A stretch of DNA of 64,000 bases from Acidovorax sp. DW039 (GCF_037101375.1 NZ_AP029019.1:2046001-2110000), one strand, 5' to 3'; counted from the first letter of the stretch, positions 51,003 to 59,870 are shown. Numbers and translations: made by a program. The notes: a model not told the origin generated them from the sequence alone.

Positions 51003-52376
51003 CTATCCTTCGGGGGGCATGCGGATATCCAGTGCCAGGTTGAGTGCCTCTGTCTTTTCGTACTTGCGGATGCGACTGATCATGTCGGCAGACAGCACAT
51101 GACCCGCCGACAAAAGCAGCACGCCTTCTTTTGACAGCAGGTCTTTGCCCAGCGTCATGCCGGGCTTCAGGTTTTCAGGCGTGATGGCTTCCAGGCGAAC
51201 AGGCTTGGGCTTTTCTTCCAGCGTGATGTGCAGGAACACGTCCACCACCTCAGGGTCAAACTGGGTGCCGCGCCCGCGCTGCAACAGGGTGCGGGCCTCG
51301 GCTTCGTTCAGGGCCGCGCCTGTGAGGTGACCATGGGTGAGATCGTCATAGGTGTCCACCACCGCCAGAATGCGGGCTCCCAGGGGGATATCGGTGCCCT
51401 GCAGTTGTTCGGGAAAGCCGGACCCATCAAAGCGCTCGTGGTGCGACCGTATCAGAACGGCCACGGCTTGGTGATCATCCAGCGCCATGAAGGACTGGGC
51501 TCCTAGCACGGGATGGCGCTGGTACACCGCCATTTCTTGCGCAGACAGTTTGCCCACCGGTTTGCTCAGAATGGCATCGGGCAGAGCCATGAAGCCCACG
51601 TCATGCAGCAGGCCCGCCACAAACACGTCTTGCACTGCGTCCTCTTGCATGCCCATGGCGGTGGCGACCTTGCGGGCCAGATGTGCGCAGCGCTTGCCGT
51701 GCCCCGCCAGCACGCCGCTGCGCAGCTCCATCAGGTTGGAGAAGATCTTGATGCTGGTGAGGTAGTTGCGTCTGAGTTGGTCATTGGCCTGGCGCAGCTC
51801 GGCGGTGCGTTCCTGCACGCGCAACTCCAGCCCGGTGTTGAGGCCGCGCAGCTCTTCGTTTTGCACCTGCGTCAGGGCCTGCAGTGCATTGCGTTCGCGC
51901 TCCAGCATCTGGCGCTCGGCGGCCTGTCGCACGGTCAGTCGCAGCTCGGTCTCGTCCCAGGGCTTGTGGATGTAGCGGTAAATCTGCCCTTCGTTGATGG
52001 CTGCAATGGTGGCCTTCATGTCGGCATAGCCGGTCAGCAGAATGCGCGATGTGCCGGGCCAGCGTGCGCGCACCTGGGCCAGCAGCTCGGCGCCATCCAT
52101 ACCGGGCATGCGCATGTCGCTCACCACCACATCGACCGGGTTCTGTTCCAGCAGGGTCAGCGCTTCTGCTCCGCTGCCTGCCTGCAGCACCTTGCAGTCT
52201 TCAGAGCGCAGCACGCGCTTGAGGGCCGAGAGGATGCTGGGCTCATCGTCTACGCACAGCACCGTCCAGCCCGCGGATGCAGGGGCTGCTGCCTGGGGCG
52301 CAGGCGTGCCGGGTGCAACGTTGCTCACGGAATCTGTCGTATCTGTCCCGGCGAGTGGCAGGGTTGTCGTATCCAT
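51003..52376 (-). CDS. Response regulator with HD-GYP phosphodiesterase output
   Basis: A 457-residue RpfG-like protein that would hydrolyse c-di-GMP when activated. The receiver is at about 38-155: 'VLCVDDEPSILSALKRVLRS', phosphoacceptor Asp87 in 'VVVSDMRMPGMDG', and Lys in 'YIHKPWDE'. A coiled linker (155-210) leads to the HD-GYP domain: HD in 'FVAGLLHDVGFMALPDAILS', 'HHERFDGSGFPEQLQGTDIP' (the Tyr of GYP is Phe), and 'GARILAVVDTYDDLTHG'. The C-terminal 75 residues ('LEAITPENLKPGMTLGKDLL') resemble the domain following many HD-GYPs. It is the last gene of the signalling operon, 97 bases after the histidine kinase that probably phosphorylates it. Confidence 0.92.
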   Translation of the reverse strand: MDTTTLPLAGTDTTDSVSNVAPGTPAPQAAAPASAGWTVLCVDDEPSILSALKRVLRSEDCKVLQAGSGAEALTLLEQNPVDVVVSDMRMPGMDGAELLAQVRARWPGTSRILLTGYADMKATIAAINEGQIYRYIHKPWDETELRLTVRQAAERQMLERERNALQALTQVQNEELRGLNTGLELRVQERTAELRQANDQLRRNYLTSIKIFSNLMELRSGVLAGHGKRCAHLARKVATAMGMQEDAVQDVFVAGLLHDVGFMALPDAILSKPVGKLSAQEMAVYQRHPVLGAQSFMALDDHQAVAVLIRSHHERFDGSGFPEQLQGTDIPLGARILAVVDTYDDLTHGHLTGAALNEAEARTLLQRGRGTQFDPEVVDVFLHITLEEKPKPVRLEAITPENLKPGMTLGKDLLSKEGVLLLSAGHVLSADMISRIRKYEKTEALNLALDIRMPPEG

Positions 52377-52473
52377 GGCGTCTTCTCGTTCTGTAATGTC
52401 CTGAAGTCACTCGGGGCCCTTGTGTGCGGTGCCCGGTGATGCTGTTACCTGTTGTTCAGCAGTTGCCGGAGGC

Positions 52474-53433
52474 CTAAGCCGCAGCCTGCGGCGCAGGTTC
52501 ATGCTCGATCGGAATGGTGACCCGAAAGCGCGTGCCCACGCCTATCTCGCTGCTCACCTCCATGCGCCCACCGTGCTTTTGCACGATGCCGTAGGACAGC
52601 GACAGCCCCAGCCCGGTGCCTTTGCCCACCGGCTTGGTGGTGAAGAAGGGGTCAAAGATGCGCTGCATGTTCTCTGGGGAAATGCCGCTGCCGGTATCGG
52701 CAATTTCTACCCACACCTGAGGCCCTTCCACTCCTGTGGTGATGGTGATGGTGCCGCGCTCTGAGGTGATAGCGTGGGCCGCATTGACCAGCAGGTTCAT
52801 GAAGACCTGGTTCATTTCCGAGGGCAGGCACTGCACTTCCGGCAATGGCCCGTAGTTTTTGACGACTTCGGCCTTGTATTTGATCTCGTTGTTGACGATG
52901 TTGAGTGTGGAGTCGATCCCCGCGTGCAGGTCCACGCTCTCCCATTCCTGGCGTGCATCCACCCGGGAAAAATCCTTGAGGTCCTGCACGATTTTGCGAA
53001 CACGCTGGATACCGTCACGCGACTCGCGCATCAGGTTTGGAATGTCGTCCTTGAGGTACTCGATATCCAGCTCGGCCTTGAGGGTGCGGATGCGTGCCAG
53101 TGCGTCGCCATTGCCAATGTGCGCCTCGGCTTCTTCGTAGGCGTCCAGCATCTGGAACAGGTCGTCCAGGTACTGCTCCAGGGTGCCGAAGTTGGAGAAG
53201 ATGAAGCCAATGGGGTTGTTGATTTCATGGGCCACCCCGGCAGCCAGTTGTCCGATGGAGGCGAGCTTTTCGGACTGGATGAGTTTGTTTTGCGCATCCG
53301 ACAGCCTGGTGTTGAGCTCTTTGAGATCACTGTTGGCCTTGATCAGCTCACCCACGATGGAGCGGATTTGCTGGTCTGACATCTCGGACAGCGTCATCTC
53401 GTGGACCGGTGTGGAAAGGGCGGTGGATGTCAT
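52474..53433 (-). CDS. Soluble sensor histidine kinase
   Basis: A 319-residue kinase without transmembrane helices or a visible sensor domain. An N-terminal coiled coil (15-60) leads to the H-box 'QLAAGVAHEINNPIGFIFSN' with phospho-His69. The ATPase has the N-box in 'QVFMNLLVNAAHAITSERGT', G1 'VEIADTGSGISPENMQRIFD', and G2 'FTTKPVGKGTGLGLSLSYGI'. The HEINNP type is common among kinases working with HD-GYP or GGDEF receivers. ATG 53433 overlaps the HDOD stop (ATGA). The upstream HDOD protein, or the receiver proteins, may supply the input. Confidence 0.92.
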   Translation of the reverse strand: MTSTALSTPVHEMTLSEMSDQQIRSIVGELIKANSDLKELNTRLSDAQNKLIQSEKLASIGQLAAGVAHEINNPIGFIFSNFGTLEQYLDDLFQMLDAYEEAEAHIGNGDALARIRTLKAELDIEYLKDDIPNLMRESRDGIQRVRKIVQDLKDFSRVDARQEWESVDLHAGIDSTLNIVNNEIKYKAEVVKNYGPLPEVQCLPSEMNQVFMNLLVNAAHAITSERGTITITTGVEGPQVWVEIADTGSGISPENMQRIFDPFFTTKPVGKGTGLGLSLSYGIVQKHGGRMEVSSEIGVGTRFRVTIPIEHEPAPQAAA

Positions 53434-54305
53434 GTTGTCTCCTTCGCGGGGCGCAGCACGGCTTGCAGGTCGTTGAATTCACTCTCGATGCAGGCGAACA
53501 GCGCTGGCAGGTCTTCGTCTGCCAGGTTCAGCCGTGCCCAGGCCATGGGGTTCACGCCGGGTACAGCTTCGTTCTGGGCCCCTGCAATGTCCAGCGCGTG
53601 GGTGATGGCGTCAGCGGCATGCACCACATCAATAAGGGATACGGCCCCTGCGGGCGGCGGCTTGTGGTGCCCTGCAATGGCTTCCACCACATCGCTGCTG
53701 AAGCGCCAATGTCGGCACACCCATTCGCCCAGTTCGGTATGGTCTATGCCCAGCAGGCTGTGTTCTGCCTCGCAGTGCGGCATGTCGTTCTGCTCGGCCC
53801 AGGCAATGGCCTGCGCGGCCTCCAGGGGGTAATGGCTGTCTACCACCAGCCTGCCCACATCGTGCAGCAGGCCTGCGGTAAAGGCTGCGGCACTGTCCAG
53901 CCCCACATGCAACGCCAGCTGGCGGGCCGCGGCTGCACAGCAGATGGAGTGGCGCCAGAAAGAATCCATGTGCAGCGACTTGCCGTGCAGCTTTTCAAAC
54001 TGCACCGTCAATGCCGCTGCAATTACCAGGCTGCCCAGTTGCCGCATGCCCAGGATGTTGATGGCATCGCGCACCGAACCGATGCGGCCTGACAAACCAT
54101 AAAACGGCGAGTTCGCCAGCTGCAGTACCTTGATGGACAGGGCCTGGTCCAGCCGCAAGGTGTTGGAGACAGCTTCCAGCTGGACTTCTTTTTGTCGCAC
54201 CAGCAGCATCAGCTCCTGCACAACGGTGGGCAGAGAAGGCAGAGACCGGATATCACGCGCCAGCGACTCGCGGTCCAGCGTGATCGGGGCAGGGATGGTG
54301 CTCAT
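53430..54305 (-). CDS. HDOD-domain signalling protein
   Basis: A 291-residue HDOD protein, a metal-less or degenerate HD relative used as an adaptor in signal transduction. 'IRSLPSLPTVVQELMLLVRQ', 'LSIKVLQLANSPFYGLSGRI', 'SVRDAINILGMRQLGSLVIA' and 'FTAGLLHDVGRLVVDSHYPL' cover the domain. Here the HD of 'GLLHDVG' and 'HHKPPPAG' remains, as in many HDODs. ATG 54305 overlaps the stop of the small gene upstream by ATGA, and its own stop overlaps the kinase start, so all are translationally coupled. It probably scaffolds the kinase and receivers; precise role unknown. Confidence 0.9.
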   Translation of the reverse strand: MSTIPAPITLDRESLARDIRSLPSLPTVVQELMLLVRQKEVQLEAVSNTLRLDQALSIKVLQLANSPFYGLSGRIGSVRDAINILGMRQLGSLVIAAALTVQFEKLHGKSLHMDSFWRHSICCAAAARQLALHVGLDSAAAFTAGLLHDVGRLVVDSHYPLEAAQAIAWAEQNDMPHCEAEHSLLGIDHTELGEWVCRHWRFSSDVVEAIAGHHKPPPAGAVSLIDVVHAADAITHALDIAGAQNEAVPGVNPMAWARLNLADEDLPALFACIESEFNDLQAVLRPAKETT

Positions 54306-54508
54306 GGCAGGGGAACTCCCCGGTAGGTGAAGAGCGCCTTGTGCAACACATGGGGGTGTTGCGATGTGCGCCGGAACAGATACTGCAGGCGCTGCGCCTT
54401 GGCTTGCTCATCGGGGCGTGGTGGGGCATCAGGTGGGGAAACCGGTGCAGGGTGCATGTCGGGACCTGTGCCTGGGTGCGAAGGAGGGAGGGGCAGTGAG
54501 GTTTCCAT
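54302..54508 (-). CDS. Small 68-residue protein in the c-di-GMP operon
   Basis: I do not recognise a family. The translation is Pro-rich in the first half ('LPLPPSHPGTGP', 'PVSPPDAPPRPDEQ') and basic/aromatic in the second ('AQRLQYLFRRTSQHPHVLHK', ending 'ALFTYRGVPLP'). It fills the gap between the 3-kb GGDEF-EAL gene and the HDOD gene, and its stop overlaps the HDOD ATG (ATGA). That coupling is the main argument that it is real. No transmembrane segment. It could be a regulatory peptide for the neighbouring proteins, or merely a translational-coupling leader. Confidence 0.55.
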   Translation of the reverse strand: METSLPLPPSHPGTGPDMHPAPVSPPDAPPRPDEQAKAQRLQYLFRRTSQHPHVLHKALFTYRGVPLP

Positions 54509-54532
54509 GGGCTGAGTCCTGTGTATGACCGC

Positions 54533-57500
54533 TTATTTCATGCTGTGTGGCTGGCTGGCCTGTAGGGCAGCAGGCTCCGTTGCGAGGTCTGAGCCTTCGC
54601 CACGAGGCATCTGCCGGTGGCGCTGGGTCAGCACTACCAGCAAGCCCCGGGGGGGCGTCTCGCCCAGTGCGCGCACCTTCATGTTCCAGTGCGGCCCTTG
54701 CACATGCATGGGCGGTGTCTGTGTGTCCGCTTCTTTCGATAGCTGCTCGCTGTCTGCCCTGGGCAGGTCTTGCTGCAGCACGGCTGCTGCCGCTTCACCC
54801 AGCAGCGGTGTGGCCACGCCCAGGGTGCGCTGGGCTTCCTGGTTGGCCAGCACGATGGTGCCGTCGGGGTCAATGCCCAGCAGGGGCACGGGCAGCAGCT
54901 CCACCATGTCGCGCACCGCGTTGGCGCGGGCACTTTCCTGGTCGATTTGCTGTTGCTGCGTACTCAGCACCAGCTCCAGTCGCTCATTGGCGGCAGCCAG
55001 AGCTTCGCTGGCGGTGATCACCTCAGAGGCCAGGCGCTTGTTTTCGTCGCCCATCTCCTTGTGGGCAAAGGCTTCCTGCACATGCACCAGCAGGCGCTCA
55101 TCGTCCCAGGGTTTGGTCAGAAAGCGGTAGATGGCCCCTTCGTTCACAGCATCGGTGATGGACTGCAGCTCGGTATAGCCCGACAGCACCATGCGCACGG
55201 TGTCGGGGTACAGCTCCTTGGCGCGGCGTAAAAATTCCACCCCGGTCATGCCGGGCATGCGCTGGTCAGACAGCACCACGTCCACCTCGTATTCCGCCAT
55301 GCGTTGCAAGCCCTCCGCGCCGCTGCTGGCAGTCACGATGCGATAGCCCTCGCGGCGGAAAAGGCGGCGCAATGCGGAAACGATGTTGGGCTCGTCATCC
55401 ACCAGCAGCAGCGTGCGCTCGCGCCTGCGGGTGAGCAGGTGGGCGGGCAGGCGCACCTTGTCTGCCAGCATCTTGGCCAGTCCGTCAGCGTCCACGGGCT
55501 CGGCAAGCACGGGGCCTTGCATGCGGTCGCATCCATTGGCAATCAGCAAGGTCAGCTGTCCGGTGGTCTCCACCCCGTCGGCCAGCACCTTCATCTGCAG
55601 GCTGTGCGCCATGTTGATGATGGCTCGGGTGAGCGAGACGTCGCCTGTGGCGGCGGTGACATCGGGCACGCACGAGCGGTGAACCTTGATCACATCCACC
55701 GGCAGGGTGCGCAGCAGGCCCAGGTTGGTGAACCCCGCGCCAAAGTCGCCCAGCGAAATCTCCAGCCCCATGCTGCGCAACTGCGACAGGGTGCGCACCA
55801 GCGCGGGCGATGCATTGAACAGCGCGTGTTCACTGATCTCGATGCCCAGGGCCTGGGGCGTGAGGCCGTTGCTAGACAATGACCTGCGAAGCTTGTCCAC
55901 GACATCGGGCTGTTGCAGCTCCAGCAGCGAAATGCGCAGCGCCAGGCGCGGCACGCGCACGCCTGCCTGGTCCCACGCTCTGAGCTGGCGGCAGGCGGTG
56001 TCGCGCTTCCAGTCGCCCAGCATCACGATCAGGCCCGTCTGCATCGCAATGGGTACAAACTCTGCGCCCGGCACTTCACCCAACTCTTGGCTGTGCCAGC
56101 GCAGGCTCAGCTGCATGCCAGCGAGGTCACCGCTGGTCAGGTCTGCCTGCAGTTGGTACGTCAGAGTCAGCTCATTGCGCTCTACAGCATGGCGCAGGCC
56201 CGACTCTATGGCCAGCTTGCGCAGCGCCTGGGTACGGGTTTCAGGGGTGTACACCGCCACCTGTTCACCGTTGGCGTCGATGCCCATGCGTGCGGTCTGC
56301 GCTGCTTCCAGCAATCCGCCTGCGTTGTCAGAGTCTTCCGGAAAGCGGGCAACCCCCACGCGTGCGCCGGGCACGATTTCTGCCGCGCCCAGGCGCTCAG
56401 ACTTCGACATGGCTTGCACCACAGATCGGGCATGCCGGAAGCCTTGTGGATCGAGTGCGCTGCTTTCCGTACTGAGCAGAATAGCGAATTCACCTCCGTC
56501 CAGCCGTGCCACGATATCTCCAGGCTCGGCCAAGGCGCACAGGCGGGCAGCGACCGCCATGGCCATGGCATCGCCTGCGCCATAGCCCATGGCCTGCTTG
56601 AGCTGGTCTACCTGGTCTACCTGAATGGACAGCAGCAGGAAGGGCTGCGGATTCCACTTGGCGCTGTGCACGGCGGCATCAATGCGGTCCAGCAACTGCG
56701 TGCGATTGGCCAGCCCGGTCACCTCGTCGTGGTTGGCCAGCTCTTGAATGCGTTGCTCGGCTTCGCGCTGGGCCGTGATGTCCTGCACGATCAGGTAGCC
56801 GTGACGGCGGCCAGAAGGGTCGGTCTCGACCATGCCGCGCTGCAGTACCACCAGTCGGGTGCCATCGGCGCGCACCAAACGGTGCTGGAATTCAAAGGGT
56901 TCGTCGGGCAATGCCCCGCGCCAGATGGAGGCGGCGTAGCCCCGCTCTTTGGCTGGCAGCCAGTGCAGCAGGCGCCAACTGGGCCGCGCGTCGGGCTGGA
57001 AGGGTAGGCCCAGCAGGCCATACAGCCCTTTGGAGAGCACGGCCTTGCCATCGTCCAGGTCCAGCTCGGCAGACCCGCTGCGCCCCATGGTCTCTGTCTG
57101 CTCCAGCATGCGGGCGCGCCAGTGCGACGAAAACGCAATCTGCGCCCGCTGCGGGTCATCCACCAGCGTGATCAGCTCGGCACCCTCGCCAAGAGCGGGA
57201 AGATGCCTTGCGTAGGCGCGCCCATTGAAAACCTGCCCGCTGGAGTTGTTGCAGCTCACATGCCGCTGGCCGCGGCCAATCCCTTGCAATTGGGGCCACA
57301 GCTCGGGCCATTGCTGCTGCAGCCACTCGGCGGGGCGCTCGGATTCCTCCGCGCCCGCCCCCAGCAGTTCGGCAAACCGCGCGTTGATGAGTTGGGGCAC
57401 TCCGTGCAGCATTAGGCACAGTCCCATGGGGGTGGCATCGAAAATCTGCCGCTTGAGTCGTTCCACCTCGGCTTCGGAGAGCGCAGTAGACATCCCTCCT

Positions 57501-57544
57501 GAAGCCGTGGAGGGGCGGATCGGCGCGGACGGGATCGTTGTCAT
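54533..57544 (-). CDS. PAS-GGDEF-EAL-receiver-PAS protein with degenerate GGDEF and EAL motifs
   Basis: A 1003-residue cytoplasmic protein. Domains by rough residue: PAS 30-150, PAS 155-270 (ending 'GYLIVQDITAQREAEQR'), GGDEF 275-440, EAL 440-675, receiver 710-828, PAS 870-970. The GGDEF site reads 'RLDGGEFAILL', so the signature is broken. The EAL site reads 'GMQLSLRWHSQ' in place of EALxRW, 'DVIKVHRSC' has His for the metal Asp, and 'ADGVETTG' replaces AEGVET. Both enzyme activities are probably lost, suggesting a c-di-GMP receptor or scaffold. The receiver ('LLVDDEPNIVSALRRLFRRE', 'VVLSDQRMPG', 'RFLTKPWDD') closely resembles that of the HD-GYP protein. Start ATG 57544 has AAGGA upstream; an ATG at 57622 lacks one. 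Confidence 0.9.
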   Translation of the reverse strand: MTTIPSAPIRPSTASGGMSTALSEAEVERLKRQIFDATPMGLCLMLHGVPQLINARFAELLGAGAEESERPAEWLQQQWPELWPQLQGIGRGQRHVSCNNSSGQVFNGRAYARHLPALGEGAELITLVDDPQRAQIAFSSHWRARMLEQTETMGRSGSAELDLDDGKAVLSKGLYGLLGLPFQPDARPSWRLLHWLPAKERGYAASIWRGALPDEPFEFQHRLVRADGTRLVVLQRGMVETDPSGRRHGYLIVQDITAQREAEQRIQELANHDEVTGLANRTQLLDRIDAAVHSAKWNPQPFLLLSIQVDQVDQLKQAMGYGAGDAMAMAVAARLCALAEPGDIVARLDGGEFAILLSTESSALDPQGFRHARSVVQAMSKSERLGAAEIVPGARVGVARFPEDSDNAGGLLEAAQTARMGIDANGEQVAVYTPETRTQALRKLAIESGLRHAVERNELTLTYQLQADLTSGDLAGMQLSLRWHSQELGEVPGAEFVPIAMQTGLIVMLGDWKRDTACRQLRAWDQAGVRVPRLALRISLLELQQPDVVDKLRRSLSSNGLTPQALGIEISEHALFNASPALVRTLSQLRSMGLEISLGDFGAGFTNLGLLRTLPVDVIKVHRSCVPDVTAATGDVSLTRAIINMAHSLQMKVLADGVETTGQLTLLIANGCDRMQGPVLAEPVDADGLAKMLADKVRLPAHLLTRRRERTLLLVDDEPNIVSALRRLFRREGYRIVTASSGAEGLQRMAEYEVDVVLSDQRMPGMTGVEFLRRAKELYPDTVRMVLSGYTELQSITDAVNEGAIYRFLTKPWDDERLLVHVQEAFAHKEMGDENKRLASEVITASEALAAANERLELVLSTQQQQIDQESARANAVRDMVELLPVPLLGIDPDGTIVLANQEAQRTLGVATPLLGEAAAAVLQQDLPRADSEQLSKEADTQTPPMHVQGPHWNMKVRALGETPPRGLLVVLTQRHRQMPRGEGSDLATEPAALQASQPHSMK

Positions 57545-57733
57545 GCGTTCCTTTCGGGACCGTCTCCGGGATGAGCCCTTGGCAGTTCCTGCGGTGCACA
57601 CCGGTACACCGCTTTTCTCCATTATGGAGATTTTGCTCGGCTAGGCAAGCAAATTTATCATTTAATTGGAAATAAATAATAAATGTGATATTTCTTCGCC
57701 TATCTATCGCAGGGGGGGAACGCAAGAGTCGCG

Positions 57734-57752
57734 TATGTCACGGCCTCGTCAC
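57734..57752 (+). promoter_or_regulatory. Pho box upstream of phoX
   Basis: TATGTCAC and CTCGTCAC are 11 bases apart in direct repeat, the arrangement of a PhoB box (CTGTCAT-N4-CTGTCAC type). It lies 75 bases before the phoX start, consistent with phosphate-starvation induction of an extracytoplasmic phosphatase. Confidence 0.65.
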
Positions 57753-57826
57753 ATGCTCCCTCTACAAACGGTAACGCGTTCGGTCCCCTGCGGACATCCG
57801 TTAAGACACCAACCAAGTAGACCACG

Positions 57827-59755
57827 ATGGCCAAAGACTTCTCGCTGATGGAAGACAGCAATACTTCCTCCAACCCCAGCATTCATGACGTGTCCGACCC
57901 CGCCCGCCGCACCTTGTTGCGTGGTGGTCTGGGGGCGCTGGCGGGGGGCTTTCTGGCACCGTTGGCTGCTGTGGGCGGGGCTGCAGCCCTGACGGGTTGC
58001 GCCACGGCGGGTGCGAGCTCTGGCCCTGTGCTGGGCTTCAAGAGCGTGCCAATCTCCACCGCAGACACGGTGACCGTGCCAGAGGGCTACACCGTGCAGG
58101 TGATTGCCCCTTGGGGTGACCCGGTCGGCATGTCGGGCGAGACCGCGGCATTCAAGGACGACGCCAGCAACACCACCGCGCAGCAGGAAACCCAGTTTGG
58201 CATGCACCACGACGGCATGCATTACTTTGCGCAGGAAGGCTCCAAGAGCGGCCTGCTGGTGATGAACCACGAGTACGTGGACCATGGCCTGCTGTTCCCT
58301 GATGGCACCGCCAACTGGAGCCTGGAGAAAGTGCGCAAGTCGCAGGCCGCCCATGGCGTGTCGGTGTGCGAGGTGCAGGAAACCAATGGCAAGTGGGAAG
58401 TCGTCAAGCCATCCCCCTGGGCGCGCCGCATCACCGCCAACACGCCCATGCAGCTCAGCGGCCCGGCCGCTGGCCATGCGCTGATGAAGACCGCTGCCGA
58501 CCCCCAGGGCACCAAGGTGCTGGGCACCTTCAACAACTGCGCCAGCGGCATCACGCCCTGGGGCACTTACCTCACGTCGGAAGAGAACTTCATCAACTAC
58601 TTCAGCGGTGGCGACACGCTGAGTGCGCACGAAAAGCGCTGGGGCCTGAAGAAAGGCGGCGCGGGGTACCGCTGGCATGAGTTTGATGCGCGCTTTGACG
58701 CCACCAAGAACCCCAACGAGCCCAACCGCTTTGGCTGGATTGTGGAGATTGACCCCAACAACCCCAGCTCCACGCCCATCAAGCGCACTGCCCTGGGCCG
58801 TGCTGCGCACGAGGGTGCCACCGTGGCTGTCACCCGCGACAACCGCGCGGTGGTGTACATGGGCGAGGACTCGCGCTTTGAATACATCTACAAGTTTGTG
58901 AGTCGCGATGCCATCAAGCCCGGTGGCCCCACCGCCAATGCCACCTTGCTGGACCACGGCACGCTGTACGTGGCCCAGTTCAATGCCGATGGCAAGGGCC
59001 GCTGGATTCCTCTGACCCATGGCCAGGGCCCGCTGACAGCCGCCAACGGCTTTGCCGACCAGGGCGAGGTGCTCATCAAATCCCGCCAGGCCAGCGACCT
59101 GCTGGGCGCCACCAAGATGGACCGCCCCGAGTGGATTGCTGTGGACAAGCAGGGTTGGGTCTACACCACCCTGACGAACAACAGCAACCGGGGCGCAGCC
59201 AACCAGCCCGGCGTGGATGCAGCCAACCCCCGCGTGAACAACACACAGGGCAACATCATCCGTTGGAAGGAAGACGGCGACTTCAGCGGCCAGACCTTTG
59301 CCTGGAACCACTTCGTCATGGCGGGTGATCCATCGCTGGAGCGCGCCGATGCCAAGGGCAACATCAAGGGCGACATGTTCTCCTGCCCCGATGGCCTGTG
59401 GGTGGACGGTCGTGGCGTGCTCTGGATCCAGTGCGACATGTCCACATCGGCCATGGGCAAGGGCGACCTGAAGAACTTTGGCAACAACATGATGCTGGCG
59501 GCCGATGTGAACACGGGCGAGGTGCGCCGCTTCCTCGTCGGTCCATCGGGCTGCGAGATCACCGGCCTGACCGCCACGCCCGACGGCCGCACCATGTTCT
59601 GCAACATTCAGCACCCAGGTGAGCCAGCGGATGAGATCAGCGACCCGAAGAACCCCCGCGCCATCTCCAACTGGCCCGACAAGAAGGCCAACGGACGCCC
59701 TCGCTCGGCCACTGTGGTGATCCGCAAGGCTGATGGTGGCGTGATCGGGACCTGA
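57827..59755 (+). CDS. phoX: PhoX-family alkaline phosphatase
   Basis: A 642-residue DUF839/PhoX enzyme, a calcium/iron-dependent phosphomonoesterase exported folded by Tat. The Tat motif is at Arg27-Arg28 in 'DPARRTLLRGGLGALAGG', and a lipobox-like 'LTGC' places Cys58 after the hydrophobic core, so it may be a Tat lipoprotein. Conserved blocks: 'LLVMNHEYVDHGLLFPDG', 'FNNCASGITPWGTYLTSEEN', 'AAHEGATVAVTRDNRAVVYM', 'MDRPEWIAVDKQGWVYTTLT' and 'LWIQCDMSTSAMG'. These include acidic and Asn residues of the metal centre. A Pho box precedes it and a terminator follows, so it is monocistronic. Confidence 0.94.
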   Translation: MAKDFSLMEDSNTSSNPSIHDVSDPARRTLLRGGLGALAGGFLAPLAAVGGAAALTGCATAGASSGPVLGFKSVPISTADTVTVPEGYTVQVIAPWGDPVGMSGETAAFKDDASNTTAQQETQFGMHHDGMHYFAQEGSKSGLLVMNHEYVDHGLLFPDGTANWSLEKVRKSQAAHGVSVCEVQETNGKWEVVKPSPWARRITANTPMQLSGPAAGHALMKTAADPQGTKVLGTFNNCASGITPWGTYLTSEENFINYFSGGDTLSAHEKRWGLKKGGAGYRWHEFDARFDATKNPNEPNRFGWIVEIDPNNPSSTPIKRTALGRAAHEGATVAVTRDNRAVVYMGEDSRFEYIYKFVSRDAIKPGGPTANATLLDHGTLYVAQFNADGKGRWIPLTHGQGPLTAANGFADQGEVLIKSRQASDLLGATKMDRPEWIAVDKQGWVYTTLTNNSNRGAANQPGVDAANPRVNNTQGNIIRWKEDGDFSGQTFAWNHFVMAGDPSLERADAKGNIKGDMFSCPDGLWVDGRGVLWIQCDMSTSAMGKGDLKNFGNNMMLAADVNTGEVRRFLVGPSGCEITGLTATPDGRTMFCNIQHPGEPADEISDPKNPRAISNWPDKKANGRPRSATVVIRKADGGVIGT

Positions 59756-59802
59756 ATCTCTGGTTTGGACAGGTGTGGGCAGGGATTGCCCGCCAAGTCG
59801 AT

Positions 59803-59838
59803 AAAAAAGGGCTGCTCGAAATGAAGCAGCCCTTTTTT
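59803..59838. terminator. Bidirectional terminator between phoX and frmB
   Basis: AAAAAAGGGCTGCT / AGCAGCCCTTTTTT with an 8-base loop: 14 matched pairs, A-run and T-run on either side. It serves phoX and the convergent frm operon. Confidence 0.95.
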
Positions 59839-59870
59839 CTTGGGGTGGATCGGGCAGTGCCGAGGTCGCC

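Noticed and set aside
54735..54765. Possible further repeat copy (GATAGCTGCTCGCTG) within the GGDEF-EAL gene
   Set aside because: Only about 10 bases match and the second arm is missing.
57545..57622. Earlier ATG for the GGDEF-EAL protein
   Set aside because: No ribosome-binding site and a basic, non-conserved 26-residue extension; ATG 57544 has AAGGA at proper spacing.
57749..59614. Minus-strand frame of 621 codons across phoX
   Set aside because: Antisense shadow of phoX without recognisable domains.
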